From Acanthornis magna (taxonomy: Eukaryota; Chordata; Aves; Passeriformes; Acanthizidae): 64,000 nt of DNA. Positions 11,301 to 24,325 of this stretch are shown in pieces. Location: the NCBI GenBank assembly GCA_036785705.1, contig JAWUZG010000070.1, positions 5,219,001-5,283,000 of the forward strand. Direction: 5' to 3'. How positions within the stretch are numbered: position 1 is the stretch's first letter; the number at the start of each line of letters is the position of its first letter. The notes under the pieces are model-generated. The model did no database searches, was not told the origin of the DNA, and saw nothing but the letters and a program-made list of their open reading frames with translations. The position numbers and the translations under genes are program-made.

Positions 11301-14300
11301 TGCTCTCAGGCACGCCTATGATGCCTGATGCAAACTTACCCTATATCCCAGATGCTCTGTGCCATTCTGTGGCGTGTGGCTTTGGGGTTATTTTTGCTGA
11401 TAAAGGATATCCATAACATACTCGAGTGTGCAGTTACCACAGCATCTCAATCTGTGCTTGGGGAAATGTGCTCCTGGCCATGCTTTGGAGTATGTAAATA
11501 GGAAGGATTCATTTTGTGGTTTTACAGATGTTTGCAGACTCGCTATGGATGTTTTGCCAACAGTAATGCAGTTCGTTCAGGAAAATGGAGGGGAAAAAAC
11601 CTACAATGCCAGCGTCCTTAGAAATGCGGGAACTCCTCAAAGCTGAAGAGGTGCACAGAACTGTGTCTTCCAGAGCAGTTAACTGTGCTCAAGCCTAGTA
11701 CCAGTGGTGGCAGGGTGTTTTTGCGTGATCAGGCTCTAGTCCCATGGATCAGTATTGTCTGTGTGATGTTTTATTAGGAGAAAATGCTGTTGAGGGGGGG
11801 TGGCTGGCTGCTGCTTTCATGTGGTTAGGGTGAGACAGTGTGATGGCCAGTGCTTGTAGCTAGTGTTCTTCAGGAGCACCTTCTTGCAGGGATGTCTGGA
11901 GCACTTGAACCATCACATAGACCTAAACATTGAACATTGACATTGAAACCATCACAACAATAGACCTAAACCAGGATATGAGCACTAGCAGTGGTCTGGC
12001 TGAAGCAGCAGGGAGCCAAGTAGGTTCTTCCGAGTTGCAGATTCCAAGGTCTCTCTTTCCTTGTCAGGAGAGTGCTCACGTCCCTTCTTAGTATGGTTTG
12101 AATGTATTCACAATGAAAGTGAAGATTGTTACCCAAATACGCCGTGTGCGCTTTATTTGTAGTTACAGAATTTGGTTTCTTATAAAGAAAACTCTTTACT
12201 CAAGCAAGGCTGCATTCAAAAGCAAATTAGAGCCTTTTTGTGAAGACTGGGATTCATTACTGTGCTGGGTCAGCAGTGATTGACAGCTCTTGTCCTTCAT
12301 GCAGCTTGTGCTGTTCCCCTGTGGATGCTTTATTTAAAGGTCAGCATAGGGTGGTTACACAGCTTGATGGAAGGGGATGAAATAGGAGGATGAAGTAAGT
12401 CTCCAGGCTTAATGTGGCATTTGCACTGCTCTTGCAATAAAGGAGATGGACAGGCACCAGTGCAATACTGTGTGCATGTGTATGGCTTTTCATTGTCTTT
12501 TGTTTGTGGTTTTTTGATTTTTTTTGTTTTACTTTTCGCAAAAATACTTATTAAAGTGTCAGTGATTAGTTCAGTTTCATTGTTACTGGAGATAGGGGAA
12601 GTGCAAACCCAGCACAGTCACTGTCTCAACCTTTTGGCCAGGTTAAGAGCAATCAGCTCTAAAAGGCAGCTTAATTCACAGGAGCTCATGTGTATGGGGT
12701 TGTCCCTTCTTCCCCCTCTTTGCTTTGCCATCTCGCTGGACCCTGGGTTCCTGACACAGTTCCTCTTTCACCACTGTGCCTCAGACTCTCTGAAATCCAG
12801 TTTTACTGATTCTCCTTGGCATTCCTGAAATCCAGCTTTTCCTTTCCAACTGTGACACTGAGGCTTATTGAGCCTATGGGTTGGCAGGGTCTCACCACTG
12901 CTCTGGCAGCCTTTTCCTTTCATCTCATGTGTTACTGCTCCGGCATCAGTCACAGCCCTGAAATACTGCTTACTACTGAGTAGTTGTGTGAGCTGTACCT
13001 GAAGGAGGAACACTACAAAATACCTTTTAAAAATTAGGCATTTTACCTTTGCAGTCTTCTGAAATGCTGTTCCAGTGTTTGCCCTGGGTTTGTTTTGCTG
13101 CAAGTGAAAAACAGGTCATAGTTACAAGGAGATCAGTGAATGCACAGTAAAAATAAAGCTGAATTTCTGCAAGTTCCGTATGTGACTTCTGATATGGCTG
13201 TGTCGGCTGAACAGTTGCACTAGCTTTGTTCGAAAGTTGAACACACAGAAGTGGTTATTCTATGATTTACGGCAGCGAATACTAAAAGAAGTGAAAGCAG
13301 ACAAAAGCAACATGGCAGATTAGCTTCCCCTTGCTAAGAAAAGCCCTTTGGGAAAAGTGCTAAAACACCCCCATGTCAACAAGCACATATTATTATTTTG
13401 ATAAAGAAACCCTGAAACATTTTTCTAAATCAAGAATTTGGGGTGGAAATACTGGTAATTTGGAGACTAAGCTTTATTACCTGTACCCAGTAATGAATGA
13501 AGTTCTTCTCTGGTAAAGTTAGGAATGTTTTCTGCTTGGTTTTGCCCTCGACTTTCAAAGATGCATCAGTTCATCTGCAATGCCAAGGAGTCAGCAAACA
13601 GTGGCAGAAGGCATCTAGAAGAGTTTTATATGATGGTGACTTGGAGTTTGTGGCGTATGAAATCCTTTCGTAATGCAAAGCAATCACTGTTTACTTTACT
13701 CGGCAGCACGAAATGTCGAACTCGTGCTTTGTAAGCAGAATCCAGAAACTGTGGATTTGCTTTTGCATGACATTTTTACTTTTAAAGGGCTTGATTAGGT
13801 TTGATCAACCAGATTATGCAAGCTGTGAGAAATGGAGAAGTGTGGCTCTTAGTGTTTTACAGGTGGGCACACAGGCAAGGAGCACAGTGTCAAACTGGTG
13901 CCAGAAGTGTCGGATGTCACACTGCTCTGAAATGGTTGTTCTGCTGGGTGGCTTTACTGTCTTTTATACAGAATTTATAGGGAGCACCAGAGAATGCTGT
14001 GTATTTGGTAATCAGTGGTTCGTGGGGAGGATTCCCAGTGCCACAGGTGTATGTTAGGTAGAGCTGGATATTTGTAGGAATTGAGGTCGGGATATAAATC
14101 AGAATAGGTGGAGAATCTGAACAGGGAAATAATTTCCATTTTCTTCAGTATCTGTACTACTTTGAAAGGTGAAAACTCTTAAAATCTGTGAATGCCCATG
14201 TTAACGTGGTTGATTGGGTTATTGGTTGATGCTTAAACAGTTACACAAGTTACTCTTCTGCTTAAAGCCTTGGTTTACTCTTAAGTGTAACCGGAACTTC

Positions 14301-17300
14301 CTGAAGTGTTTGTGTTTCAAGAGTGTGTATTTTTGTTGTAGATGTTTACATTTTGGAGACCTTGGGTCTGTCTGCTAGTGGTTTTATGCCTCTGGCTGGC
14401 AAAAAGGAAAAAGATACACGTAGAATGTTGTCATGCAAAAGCAAAGAAATGTGCCTTTGTATGGGAGCGTGACTCACTGTTTCTCACTGTGACACTCCAT
14501 TGGCTTGATTGTTTTTGTTGCAATTCTGATGGTTATTAACAGCCCACCTCTCCTGCTAAGGTTTGCTGGCTGTTTTTCATCGCTGTCTCTCCTCTGTCCC
14601 CCTCACATGTGTTCCAGGTTTTAGGCAGTGCATGCATCAGTGACTCTGGCGGTGGCTCAGTTTTACCATGAGCGTATGAAAGCGATCAAGGAGTTGTTCT
14701 CTAGTTCACGGTCTGAAGACTTGGGGATGCCTCGTATGTCGGTGCTTATCACATAGCAGAAGATGATAATATGCTTAATAATTCTTTGAGAAAGAGGTAG
14801 CAGATACGTCAGAGACTAGACGTGGGACAGAGAGCCACAAAGATATTTGTAATTCCTAGAGATTAGTTGCAGTAGGCATCATTGGCTGGGGTCTAGATCT
14901 GATCCAGTGGGCAGGAAATTCCAGAATGGGAATGTTAATATATGTGTGTGTGTAAATGCATGTGTATCTTTGAACCAGCCCTTGGTTTGGGAGCGTTTCT
15001 CATGTTAGGTGTGGAGCAAGCGCATCTGACTCCTTGTGTTTTGCTTGGACACCTGGCTGGGAATAGATGTTGCCCCAAGCATGAAGGAAGGGCCAACTTC
15101 AGCCCCACAGAGTGTGGTGCAGTGGGGATTCTGCTGTATGGTGTTGCACTTAGTGAAACGTTGTTAATTCTCACTTTTCCCCTCTTTTTTTTTTTTTTTT
15201 TTGTGAACTTCCTTGTATTTCTGATTCTTATTCTTTCTGGAGCTGACCCACCTCTGCAGTGAGACTGCAAAATAGCTGCTCTGTGCTTTGCTGTGGGCAC
15301 AGAGGTGCGGGAGGATGGGCAATGGGAGCTGGCGCAGCAGCTTCACTGCAGTGTCACTCGGGGGCCTTGTGGAAGGATTTTCCTTACGGGGCCTCTGCAA
15401 ATATGTTGGAGATGGGCCCTGAGCCTTTGGCTGGGGCTGAGCTTTTCCACAGCAGACTGTAGTACACTAGTCATTGATCCAGAGACGTGCAGCCTGGGAT
15501 TTTTGGGGGGTACAGGAACTCCCTTCTCATAAACTGAGTGAGAGGTGTTTTGCTTGTGACCTTCTTAGTTCCAAGAAAGCAGCTGTATGTTAGTGAAAAC
15601 AGGGGTTGAAATAGTATCCAGTTTGTCCTCTCTTCCCGGGGCTGTGAGCTGCTCCCTTAGCTGCAGTGCAGCAGGCAGGGTTCACTCTGTGAAGTGATGT
15701 AGGCTCTTGAGCAGGAGGCTGGACTAGAGAGAGTCCTTCTGACCTGAGTTTTGTGTGATTCTGGCACTGGGCTGGTACTCACAGTTTTAGTCTGCACTGA
15801 AGTGTGTGTGTAGGGTGGTTTGGTAGGTGGATTATAGTGGAAGTACAGCTGAGGCTGTAATCAAACCTTTATTTGCTGTGTATATGTATCCAAAGCCAGA
15901 GCCTCATAGTTGGTTTTTACTTCAAGGTTTCTCTGATATAGTGGTTAGAATTCCCATTTCCTTGTGGAGGAGTAGGAAAATGGGGATTTTATTAATCCCT
16001 TTGGCTAATATTCCCCCTCAGATTCCCCCTACTTCAGATGTGTGGGTTTGCCTCATGCTTCAGTACAGCACTCTACTGTACTGCCCTTACCCTGCCCTGT
16101 CTTCACTGCTCTTTGCTCGTTTTGTTGGCCTTTTTATTCCTAATGTGTTTCTATCCCTTTCTCTCCTCACTGTGACCTTTATTTTCCCTTTTCCTTACTG
16201 ATCCTGTGGCATAGTCCTGCCCCAGAACATCTTAGCCAGTGCAGCTGCTATGAGTGAAATACCAGCACGTGGCTTTACTCACAGGGATTGCCCCGGGCAA
16301 AGGGCATGCCAACAGATTCCCGCTGGGAGTCAAAAGGTAGTACCAGCTCAGCAGGGAGCAACTTCCAGAATGTGCAGCTCTGTTTTTGTCAAGTATTAAG
16401 TTGGTAGATTTGGCCAAGATCTTTGAAATGAACCGATTTTGAAGGAGATTTTTGGCTGAACCCTTTATGGTACAGAGCAATGAAACCATTTGGGACCATT
16501 TAAGTTGTACAGTGTTACTGGGTCTGGGCCACTCTAAAGCTTTGGTTTATTAGAACTGTAAAAGGACTTTAGAGCTTGCATTGTACGTGTGATTTTCCAG
16601 TTCTAGTGTTCAGCACAATAAAAGTACTTTTTGGAAATGTATGTGTTTTCTCTATTCTCTGCATTTGCTAACAGTTTTTCTGTCTAGCTATTTGTCCTTA
16701 AAATTATTTTCTCCACTGGACTGTGCAAAACTGCCTTGGAAATAATTTTTTTTTTTGCAGTCTCTAAGAAAAGCAAGGGAGATCCATTTTTTAACAGAAA
16801 TCTGAAACCTTGCCAACCACAATGCTATTAAATACCACTTTTCAACTTCCATATTGTTAGCAAAGTCTCTCCAAGTTGTGAAATAAATGCCAATTTGTAA
16901 GTCTCTTAAATACACTGTATCGTTTAACCTACAGCTTGTACATCTGTCCTGACCACATAGCCTGGGAAAGAGCATTTCAGTGCCTGTTGCAGTGTGGTCC
17001 AGCTTCCTTTAGTGCCACAAATTGTATTGGTTTCAGTGGACATTCAGGTTGGAGCTCGTGTTGTTCAGCCAGAACATCAATGAATACAAATCTGTAACAG
17101 AACTTCTGTGTATTGTTGGGAAAAACTGTTCCCTCTCTATCGCTTTTTATGCTGCTGGAAGGCATCGTAGGTTCACTCGAGATACATCACTCAGAGTTTC
17201 TCAGCTGGTGTGAAAGTGCGTTTTGTACATCTAGCAGTTCATTCCTTCTTCCTTGGCAGAAATATTCTATTAAGCTTATTATGATAGAAAAGAAAGTCTT

Positions 17301-20300
17301 TAATAGGAGTTGAAATTTCCCGAGTCCTTTGAGTTGGTTTTACTGTTTTATTTAATGACCTGGTGATGACTTAGTCCCAGTCCTGGGGATGTTTGCTCAG
17401 CGGGCGAGCTCTGTGTTGTCACAACACCGACAGGCATCGAACGGGGCCTTGTGCTTGGTGTTCCTCGTGGATTGCAGGGCATGATTGGGAACGGGCAAAT
17501 AACTCACTGCTGTGCTAGAGGGGCCTTCAAAGGACTGCCAGAATATTTGGGAAAACAGGACTTTTTAGCCCTTGGTTAATGAGCCCTTTCACAACAATCC
17601 GTGCTACTTTTTTTGAGCTACAAATGTCTTAATTATTTGACTTCCATGGATCGGGTTTTGAGGTTCAATTATGCTGAAAACAAGTATTGGGAGTAGATGT
17701 GGAATGATGAATGGAGTCTGAACTGTTGCTGTTGGTGACCTAAAGGCTGCAAAAGATGCAGATCATGGGTGTCAAGTGATACATTTCTCTTATAACCAAT
17801 TTATGAAGTTGCAATGAGCTGAACCTAAAATTGTCACTTCTGGTGATGATCATGTGGTCAAAATGTGTTTGATTAGTAAGGCTGTGTTGTATCTTGACAT
17901 CTCCAGCTCAGTGTAACCCTGTGGTAAATACTCATTGTATTAATAAAACCATAAAATAATGCTGAAACCCGAAAACTCATAGTACTGTTCTAGCTCTGCT
18001 TGTTCACGTGTTTTTGGAGTTGGAGAGGAAAATCGAGTGAAGTTGATTTTCCTTTTGGGGCTTTCAGTATTGCAGCTCTTTTCAAACTCTGCAGGAAAAC
18101 CTTGGGGCTTTTTTTTTTCTTTTCACAAGCTTCTCCAAACTATACAAATTTTTACAGAACTTACAAACCTTTACTAAAAGTTTGTTTTTACAGAATTTGA
18201 ACTTCTGGCCCAGCGTGATGCTGTAGGTTTTTGTGTGCATTTTTGTCCAGAGAAAGTCACGAATCATAATAAGTCAGTACTGCAGTAATTAATATTAATT
18301 TTCTTCTGTTCCACAGCTGTTTCTTGTTAAGTGTGTGGTGAAAGCTGTGTGCTTGGGCACATCTCAAAAGTCCATTTCCCACAGTCCCTGCCCAGAGCAC
18401 TTTTCCACGTTCTTGCTTCCCTAGAGGCTAAGGAGTTACACCGAAGTGTTTGGAGCTGTTCACAAGTCTGGTTTTGGCCCCTTGACTTGGGAGGGCTGTA
18501 ATTTGGATACTTGATTCTGAGATGAAATTAAATATTGTGCTTGACTTTTTACTTTTACCCTCAAAAAGGGTTTGCAGCAATTACCCCAACAGCTTCATGT
18601 TCCCTGTATTCCTGTTGTTGGGGTTTTGTTTGGTTTCTTCACTGCTGTCTCTTTTTCCCTTCCAAAAAAAGCCAAATAAGCAGAAACCTCTTTCTGAATC
18701 TCAAGAGATGCTCCTCTAAAATTTACAGTCACTTCAGGCATTTATTCTGGTGGCTGAAAAGCTCAAGCTGTCTAAAACTACATCTCCAAACAGAATAAAG
18801 TCCCTACTGCACCCAAGCAGGTGGATGAAGGGAGCTCTTGCCTGAGGTGGTGTGTACCAGGCAGGCAAAGGGAGAAGCTTTTATGTATTCATCTGAACTA
18901 GTGGGTTTGATCTGTAGTTACAGAATTCAGAATTCAGTTAAGGCTTTGTGTTAATAATTCACAGGTAGTAGGTAAAAGCTGTGTGATAGGACCTTACATG
19001 TTTTCATTTCTATAAAACCTTTAGCTTCTTTTAATTGATGCAAAACATGTTTGTGATTTGTTTCTTGTGCCTTTACTGCCTTCACCTACTGCTGCAGTTC
19101 TGTTTGTTTATTCCACCCACTTGTTGGATGGATGAGGTAAACTAAGGGATATTTTTCTGTTGGGAACTGCCAGAACCCTTAGGGAGTGATACGGACCTGA
19201 ATAGTCTCAGTTGTAGCCAAGACTCACTGACAGTCTGTACAGAGCTGTGTGTGTTCAGTGTCCGATGCTGTTCTGCAAACATTGAGAGATACCTCTGGAA
19301 AAATTGCCGTGAAAAATTTCCATTTTCTGGGAGCAGTTGACCATGCCCTAAGTGGTCTTTCAAGGAATTTAATGGGTTTTTAAGTTTCCTGTATGTGAAA
19401 TGAAGATGGAATAACTCGATCTCACCATTTCCAATTTGACAATATCTACTTTCTTTGTAAAAACGGGATCAGAGAGCCAAAGGTTGAAAATTTACTATTT
19501 TCATTGCGAGCTGAAGCTTTCTGTGGTGTAGGCTTTGAAGCAGTGACTGTCAAGTGCCGCAATCCCCCGATGGCTGTGAAACCTTTTGTCTTTCTGTTCA
19601 CAGTCAAGCTGCAGCTTCAGGCAGAGGAGCGAGGAGTGGTGTCCATCAAAGGTGTCAGTGCCAATCGCTTCCTGGCCATGAAGGAGGATGGCAGATTGCT
19701 GGCCTTGGTAAGCAGCGCTTTCCTGATGTCTCTGTCTGTGTTGGTGTGTCCTGCCCTCCCTCTGTGTGGAGTCACCTCTTTTGCTGCAGGACTTACTCAG
19801 CTGCTCGGTGCGTGTTTTATCAGGAGAAATGGGCTCTGCACAGCTTCTGTCAATTACTTCAGCTAGGAACTAGGAGGACTTGGGTATTTCTGCCCTGCCT
19901 AGGAGCTGCGAAATTTAACAGGAATGGCTTTTCTGAGAGGAAAAATCACAGTGATCAGGAAATTATAAAAACAAATGAAGAATAAAGTGTTTGCCTTTTT
20001 ACCCTCAGGAGTAATTTCTCCCTCTTTCACTTACTTTCACATAAAATGATTTTAAAGACCTTTTGAAAGTAGAAAGTAAAAGCAATTTCTTTTAAAAAAT
20101 TGCTTTCGTGATACTAATCTGTATAAATTGTTTTCTCATTTTCCTCTTTGTAGAGAATCAAGTTTTTTTTGGGCACTTCTACTTCCTAACTAGAAAACTG
20201 GCAAGAAAAACATTTTTGAAAATGTGATGATAAAATTTAAAGTTATATAAATGTAGGTAAATTAAACTGCTCTCTAGTGAGACTAGTTTTAGTTTAAACT

Positions 20301-23300
20301 CTTGTGCATTTTATTGGTATCAGCTGCATTTTTAACTGTGTTTTAAAGCCAGTGTGTGTAGCAGACTCTGAAAGTTAATGTCTCTCAGAGCCAGATGATA
20401 AATTTTGCTTTAAGAGCTGCAGTTACATTTATTTTGCTTATGAGATGTAGACACTGTAAATCCCTCATCCATATTTATGACCTTCAGTGCCTGGTGAAGC
20501 ACCACTGCAGGGCATCCACCCTGCCAGAATTTCAGTTTGCAATAATCCCTGGTGCTTTGGTGTATTGAACACAACCCCATTCAGCCCCTGTGCAAGTCCC
20601 CTCCGGTGGCTGGAGTTAACAATGTGCATTCCTAACCCTGGCTGAACTGCAGCTAATGAAAGACCTGTGCCGGGGGCTGTAGAAATTGCTTCTGATTCCC
20701 TTCCTCTGCCTCCATGAAATGAGACTGAAAGTAGTTTTACAGGAGCAGGGTTCCCGGGGCGCTCCTCAGCTCTGGCTCCAGGGAGTTTTGTGTGGGCTCA
20801 TGAATGCAGTTAAAGAACCTGCTTCAAGTTACTCAGATATTGTGTGACAGCTCAGTTGAAGAAAATGTGAGGAGTTGTCCACTGTGCTATTCTTGAGTTA
20901 GGGATAATTGGGAATTTCCTGTGGTGCTGGTGCGGTGGCATTCGGCTTCCCATTCTAATCACATTCCTTACCCTGAGCGACACGGAATGGTCAAAATAGG
21001 GTGTTTAGCACCATTTGTAAAATTACAAACGCAGGGGTGTGTTTGTATTTGGGATTTCTGACCTGCTGCTGCATCGTGGGCTTGGTTGTAGAACACTCTT
21101 CCCTTGCAGCAATTTTAGCTGCTTAGTTCCTGTAGGGCAAAATGCGCTGAAAAGTATTGTCCACTCACTTGGAATCACTCTCTCAGAATATGTAAAGTTG
21201 GGTCACTTTGTGCTTCTCACATGAGCTTATAAAAGGTTTCTTTTCTTTTGTGTTGTTTCTAGAAATGGGTATTACTTGAATCAAGTTTGCTGCGCACAAC
21301 ATTGTTGTTATTCAGAGGTGGAAACTCTCTACTCTTTTCAGATTTTTTTCTCCAGCCAGCCTAACAAACGCTGCTGCAATTTCACGGCTATTTTCTGTAG
21401 CATTGGCAATGTTTTTCCATGAGGATTTCTATGCTATGACTTGCAACAGTCTGTGGCTGGCTGTGCCTTTACCATTTTCTGCCTCTGAACACATTCAAGA
21501 AACTGTTTCTAATTGCCAGCGTCTCTTGTTCAGTTTGAGCAGGGCTGTGTTTCACGAGAGCTTGCAGCGGGCGTACACTGGAAATGTTTGTGGTGAATTG
21601 CACATGGTGAAACACTGCTGAAATTTCTTTTAAAATATTATACAACTTAATTTCTGAACACATAATTTAGTCCTCTAATCCATCAGTCACTCAAGTACTA
21701 TTCTGTCCTCTTTAATGCCTCATTTTTTAAATTACTTTTCAGTGCCCAAGATAAATTTGCATAATGTCCTTGTTTTATAAATAAATCAACACCTTCAGAA
21801 ATATGTTTGCAAATTGTTATTCATGCCTGGTTTTCATCTTGTTGAATGTTTTTATAAATACTTGTTGAGACATGCTGCAGGGTTTGTTCGGAGCTGGGGT
21901 TTGCAGGATGATTTATTGCACAGCCTGTGGATCACTGCTCACCCTGGTGATCTGTGCGGGGGTGCAGTGGGTCACATTCTTGTCTGGAAAATCTGGATGA
22001 TGCAGCTTTTTATTGAGCATTTTCATGCTCTTCACTAACAGACTCGGTTGTGGGGGAGAGGTGATCTCTACCACTGGAGGAAATGGCTGGTTATGAATGC
22101 AGATAGTCAAAACCTCCTCTTGGAAAATGCACTTTTAACTGAAAATATTTGTGCAGAAATGCATCTGTTTCATCAGATTTTTAATGGAAAAACTGAAACA
22201 TTTCCCAGCTGATATGGCTTATTTTGACTTTCCAGTTTAATTTGATTTTAATAATAAAATACTTTCACTTTATGGAATGAAACGTGATTATTTCATTTAA
22301 TGAAGAAATTTCCCAAACTTCCCGTGAAAGGAAGAATTGTATTTTATAGTAAGTAATTTGTTATTTAAGGATATGACTTGTTCATTCTGTGTGTCTTGCT
22401 TTTGTGGTTTTGCTGTGATTGGCCAGGTTTTGCCAGACTTCAAGGACTTGATTTGAAGGGAAATTCTTGTCTTTTGATGTTATGGATTAATATTGTGTTC
22501 CAAGAAACTCCTGAGGGAATAACCTGCATTTGGTTAGTTAGTGGAGTTCAGGTGTTTCATGAAGTGCTGTGAAAGCTTTTGCTGCCAGATCAGCAGCCTG
22601 GATGCAGCCAGGACCGAAGTGTTTTTGAAAGAAAAAACCCACAGATATCCAGGGTTTTTCCAGGTACTGAGAATGACAGTGCAGTGGCTGACATCCTGCT
22701 CTTGCTGGACAGCAGTCCACCTCCTGAAATACCACCTTTGGCAGATGTTAAGGAATACATAGTTCATGGAACCTGAACTACTACCATTTGTCACCTAAAT
22801 GATGGGGTTTACGTCAAAATGTTTACATTGTCAGTGAAGTGTAGGAAAGCACTGGTGTCACGTATGCTTTGGGGAGAAATAAGGACTTGTCTTTTTTCAC
22901 ACTTTTTTGATGGTGTCTGCTGGAATTTCCAGCTTGGGCAATTGTACTGAATTGTCTATAGTCTGCTTAAAGTTTTTGTTCTTAAATGTTTCTTTTTATG
23001 TTTTCTGATTAGAACAAAGACATACACAGTAAAAGCAAATCAGAAGCTGCTTGAACTGTGTTGAGACAATAAATGAACCATAGGTAAAACATGTTCCTGT
23101 AGATGTTTTTAACAATATTTTCACAATAAGTATCTTTCTTCAGTCATGAAACAGTTAATCTCTATTTCTTAAAACCAAGGTACTGCTCACATTCCTGCTG
23201 ACTTAGTATCCTGAATGTGAAGAATTGATTTGTACTGCTACCCTAGTAATGCTTTTTCTTCTCCCTTTTAGAAATATGCAACAGAAGAATGTTTCTTTTT

Positions 23301-23457
23301 TGAGCGCTTGGAATCTAATAACTATAACACTTACCGGTCACGGAAATACTCAGATTGGTACGTGGCACTGAAAAGAACTGGACAGTACAAACCTGGACCA
23401 AAAACTGGACCTGGACAAAAAGCTATCCTTTTCCTTCCCATGTCTGCTAAAAGCTGA
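5160..23457 (+). CDS. FGF2: Fibroblast growth factor 2 (basic FGF), 154 aa
   Basis: The coding sequence joins 5160-5334, 19604-19707 and 23272-23457 (465 nt, 154 residues plus stop). FGF2 is a heparin-binding growth factor that activates FGF receptors with heparan sulfate. It has no signal peptide and leaves cells by direct membrane translocation. The beta-trefoil core runs from about residue 28 to 152. GHFKDPKRLYCKNGGFF begins at residue 23, and the heparin- and PIP2-binding basic patch KRTGQYK is at 127-133. Length is within one residue of mammalian FGF2. All junctions use GT-AG and phases match the family (I59 split, then a clean break after L93). Odd points: residues 77, 81 and 95 are Ser, Phe and Tyr, where mammals have Cys, Tyr and Cys that support secretion. 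The frame is also open upstream of the AUG (see the extension). NUDT6 lies antisense over the 3' UTR. Identification is near certain. Confidence 0.97.
15185..15202. repeat. Poly-T tract (18 nt)
   Basis: An uninterrupted run of 18 T. On the - strand it is a poly-A run preceded by AAGAATAAGAATC, so it could be the tail of an old retroposed transcript. No body of an element is recognisable. Confidence 0.8.
15700..15765 (+). repeat. CR1 LINE 3'-end fragment
   Basis: The sequence 'gcaggaggctggactagaga' followed by 'gtccttctgacctgag' and 'gtgattctgg' follows the CR1 3' terminus (ggttggactagatgat...gtcccttccaacc...gattct). It is diverged and under 100 bp. Limits are approximate. Confidence 0.65.
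19604..19707 (+). CDS. FGF2: FGF2 coding exon 2
   Basis: The exon is 104 nt, the usual size of FGF2 exon 2, and encodes I59 (split) to L93. Acceptor TTCACAG|TC and donor TTG|GTAAGC are canonical. It contains KGVSANRFLAMKEDGRLL. Ser77 and Phe81 stand where mammalian FGF2 has Cys and Tyr. Confidence 0.97.
19708..23271 (+). other. FGF2: FGF2 intron 2
   Basis: This 3.56-kb intron runs from GTAAGC to CCCTTTTAG. It is AT-rich. I see no gene, RNA or identifiable repeat in it. Confidence 0.85.
23272..23457 (+). CDS. FGF2: FGF2 coding exon 3
   Basis: This exon encodes K94 to S154 and the TGA stop at 23455-23457. It begins K-Y-A-T-E-E-C, with TAT (Tyr95) where other FGF2 proteins that I know have a cysteine. 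The receptor- and heparin-binding C-terminal half is otherwise intact, including NNYNTYRSRKY, KRTGQYKPGPKTGPGQK and the FLPMSAKS terminus. Confidence 0.97.
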   Translation, partial: KYATEECFFFERLESNNYNTYRSRKYSDWYVALKRTGQYKPGPKTGPGQKAILFLPMSAKS

Positions 23458-23718
23458 TTTCCATGGCAGGCTCTGAGCACAAATGCCACACAACGCTGAA
23501 GACGTCGCCTTTCTCACTCCTCTCTGAAGTAGCAAAATATAAGCAATTATTTGCTGATATTATAACTACTTTTGCAGATACCAGATTAAACCATGAAAGT
23601 TTCATACTGTCTTTATATTGCTCTTTAAACCTATTGTGCCAGTGTGGAGGTAAAATGACTTGGAGAACATATTTTCAGGATCAGTAACACTTCTGTTTTC
23701 TGCTAGATATCTATGTAT

Positions 23719-23724
23719 TTTATT
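23719..23724 (-). terminator. NUDT6: NUDT6 polyadenylation signal
   Basis: TTTATT on the + strand gives AATAAA on the - strand, about 215 nt past the NUDT6 stop. Cleavage just beyond it would end the NUDT6 mRNA about 250 nt from the FGF2 stop, still inside the FGF2 3' UTR. Confidence 0.55.
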
Positions 23725-23936
23725 TACCTTATGCTTGCTTTACGGAGCAGAGGAGAACAAACCTGATGCACACTCTTAGCAATAATTACCTTTCAAAATA
23801 ATTTATATATTAGCTTATTAGAGAATAATTACTTTCTAATAATTACCTAAAAATAAGTCCATGGATAACTTTAATATGCAACACTGCAATAATGATTCTA
23901 AATTATTACTATAAGGAAATGTGAAATGTATTGCTA

Positions 23937-24325
23937 TCATGTCATGTTTCTGTAGGACTCAGGCAGCTCCCTGTGGTAGAGTTTGTAGAACAGGCCTGTG
24001 TAGATAGTTCGGAACTCCCTCATGGTTATGTCAATCCTATCAAACCCTTCCCGGTACCCGTACAGTAAGAGCTTGGCCACGTTGCTGGTGATGGGAGTGG
24101 CGTTTTCCGTCCTGGCCAGCTCCTCCAGGTCCATCCACTCGCACCGGAGGCACTCGTGCTGGCAGAAGTTGATGTGGAAGGAGGAGGGCTCCATGCGGCA
24201 GATGATGTACATGTCTGACTTCCCAAAGGCTCCTGGGTGTTTGTGTTGCTGCCTGATGCTTAGGATGGACTTGAACTCTGACTTGATGCCAGTTTCTTCA
24301 AAAACCTCTCGAACTGCTGTGTCTC
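23937..24325 (-). CDS. NUDT6: NUDT6 coding exon 5 (terminal)
   Basis: This exon starts after TTTCCACCTAG and encodes (G)[13 protein letters not shown], the catalytic half of the Nudix box, through [17 protein letters not shown] to TGA at 23939-23937. [20 protein letters not shown] and [10 protein letters not shown] follow the family closely. The whole exon is antisense to the FGF2 3' UTR. Confidence 0.96.

Larger units (their letters stand above)
5335..19603 (+). other. FGF2: FGF2 intron 1
   Basis: This 14.3-kb intron runs from GTGAGT at 5335 to TTCACAG ending at 19603. I see no gene in it. Open frames are short and none resembles a known family. It contains a CR1 3' fragment near 15700, an 18-base T run at 15185-15202 and short GT-rich stretches. 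Polyadenylation-like hexamers occur (for example at 10721 and 16617) with nothing nearby to support a terminal exon. Confidence 0.85.
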
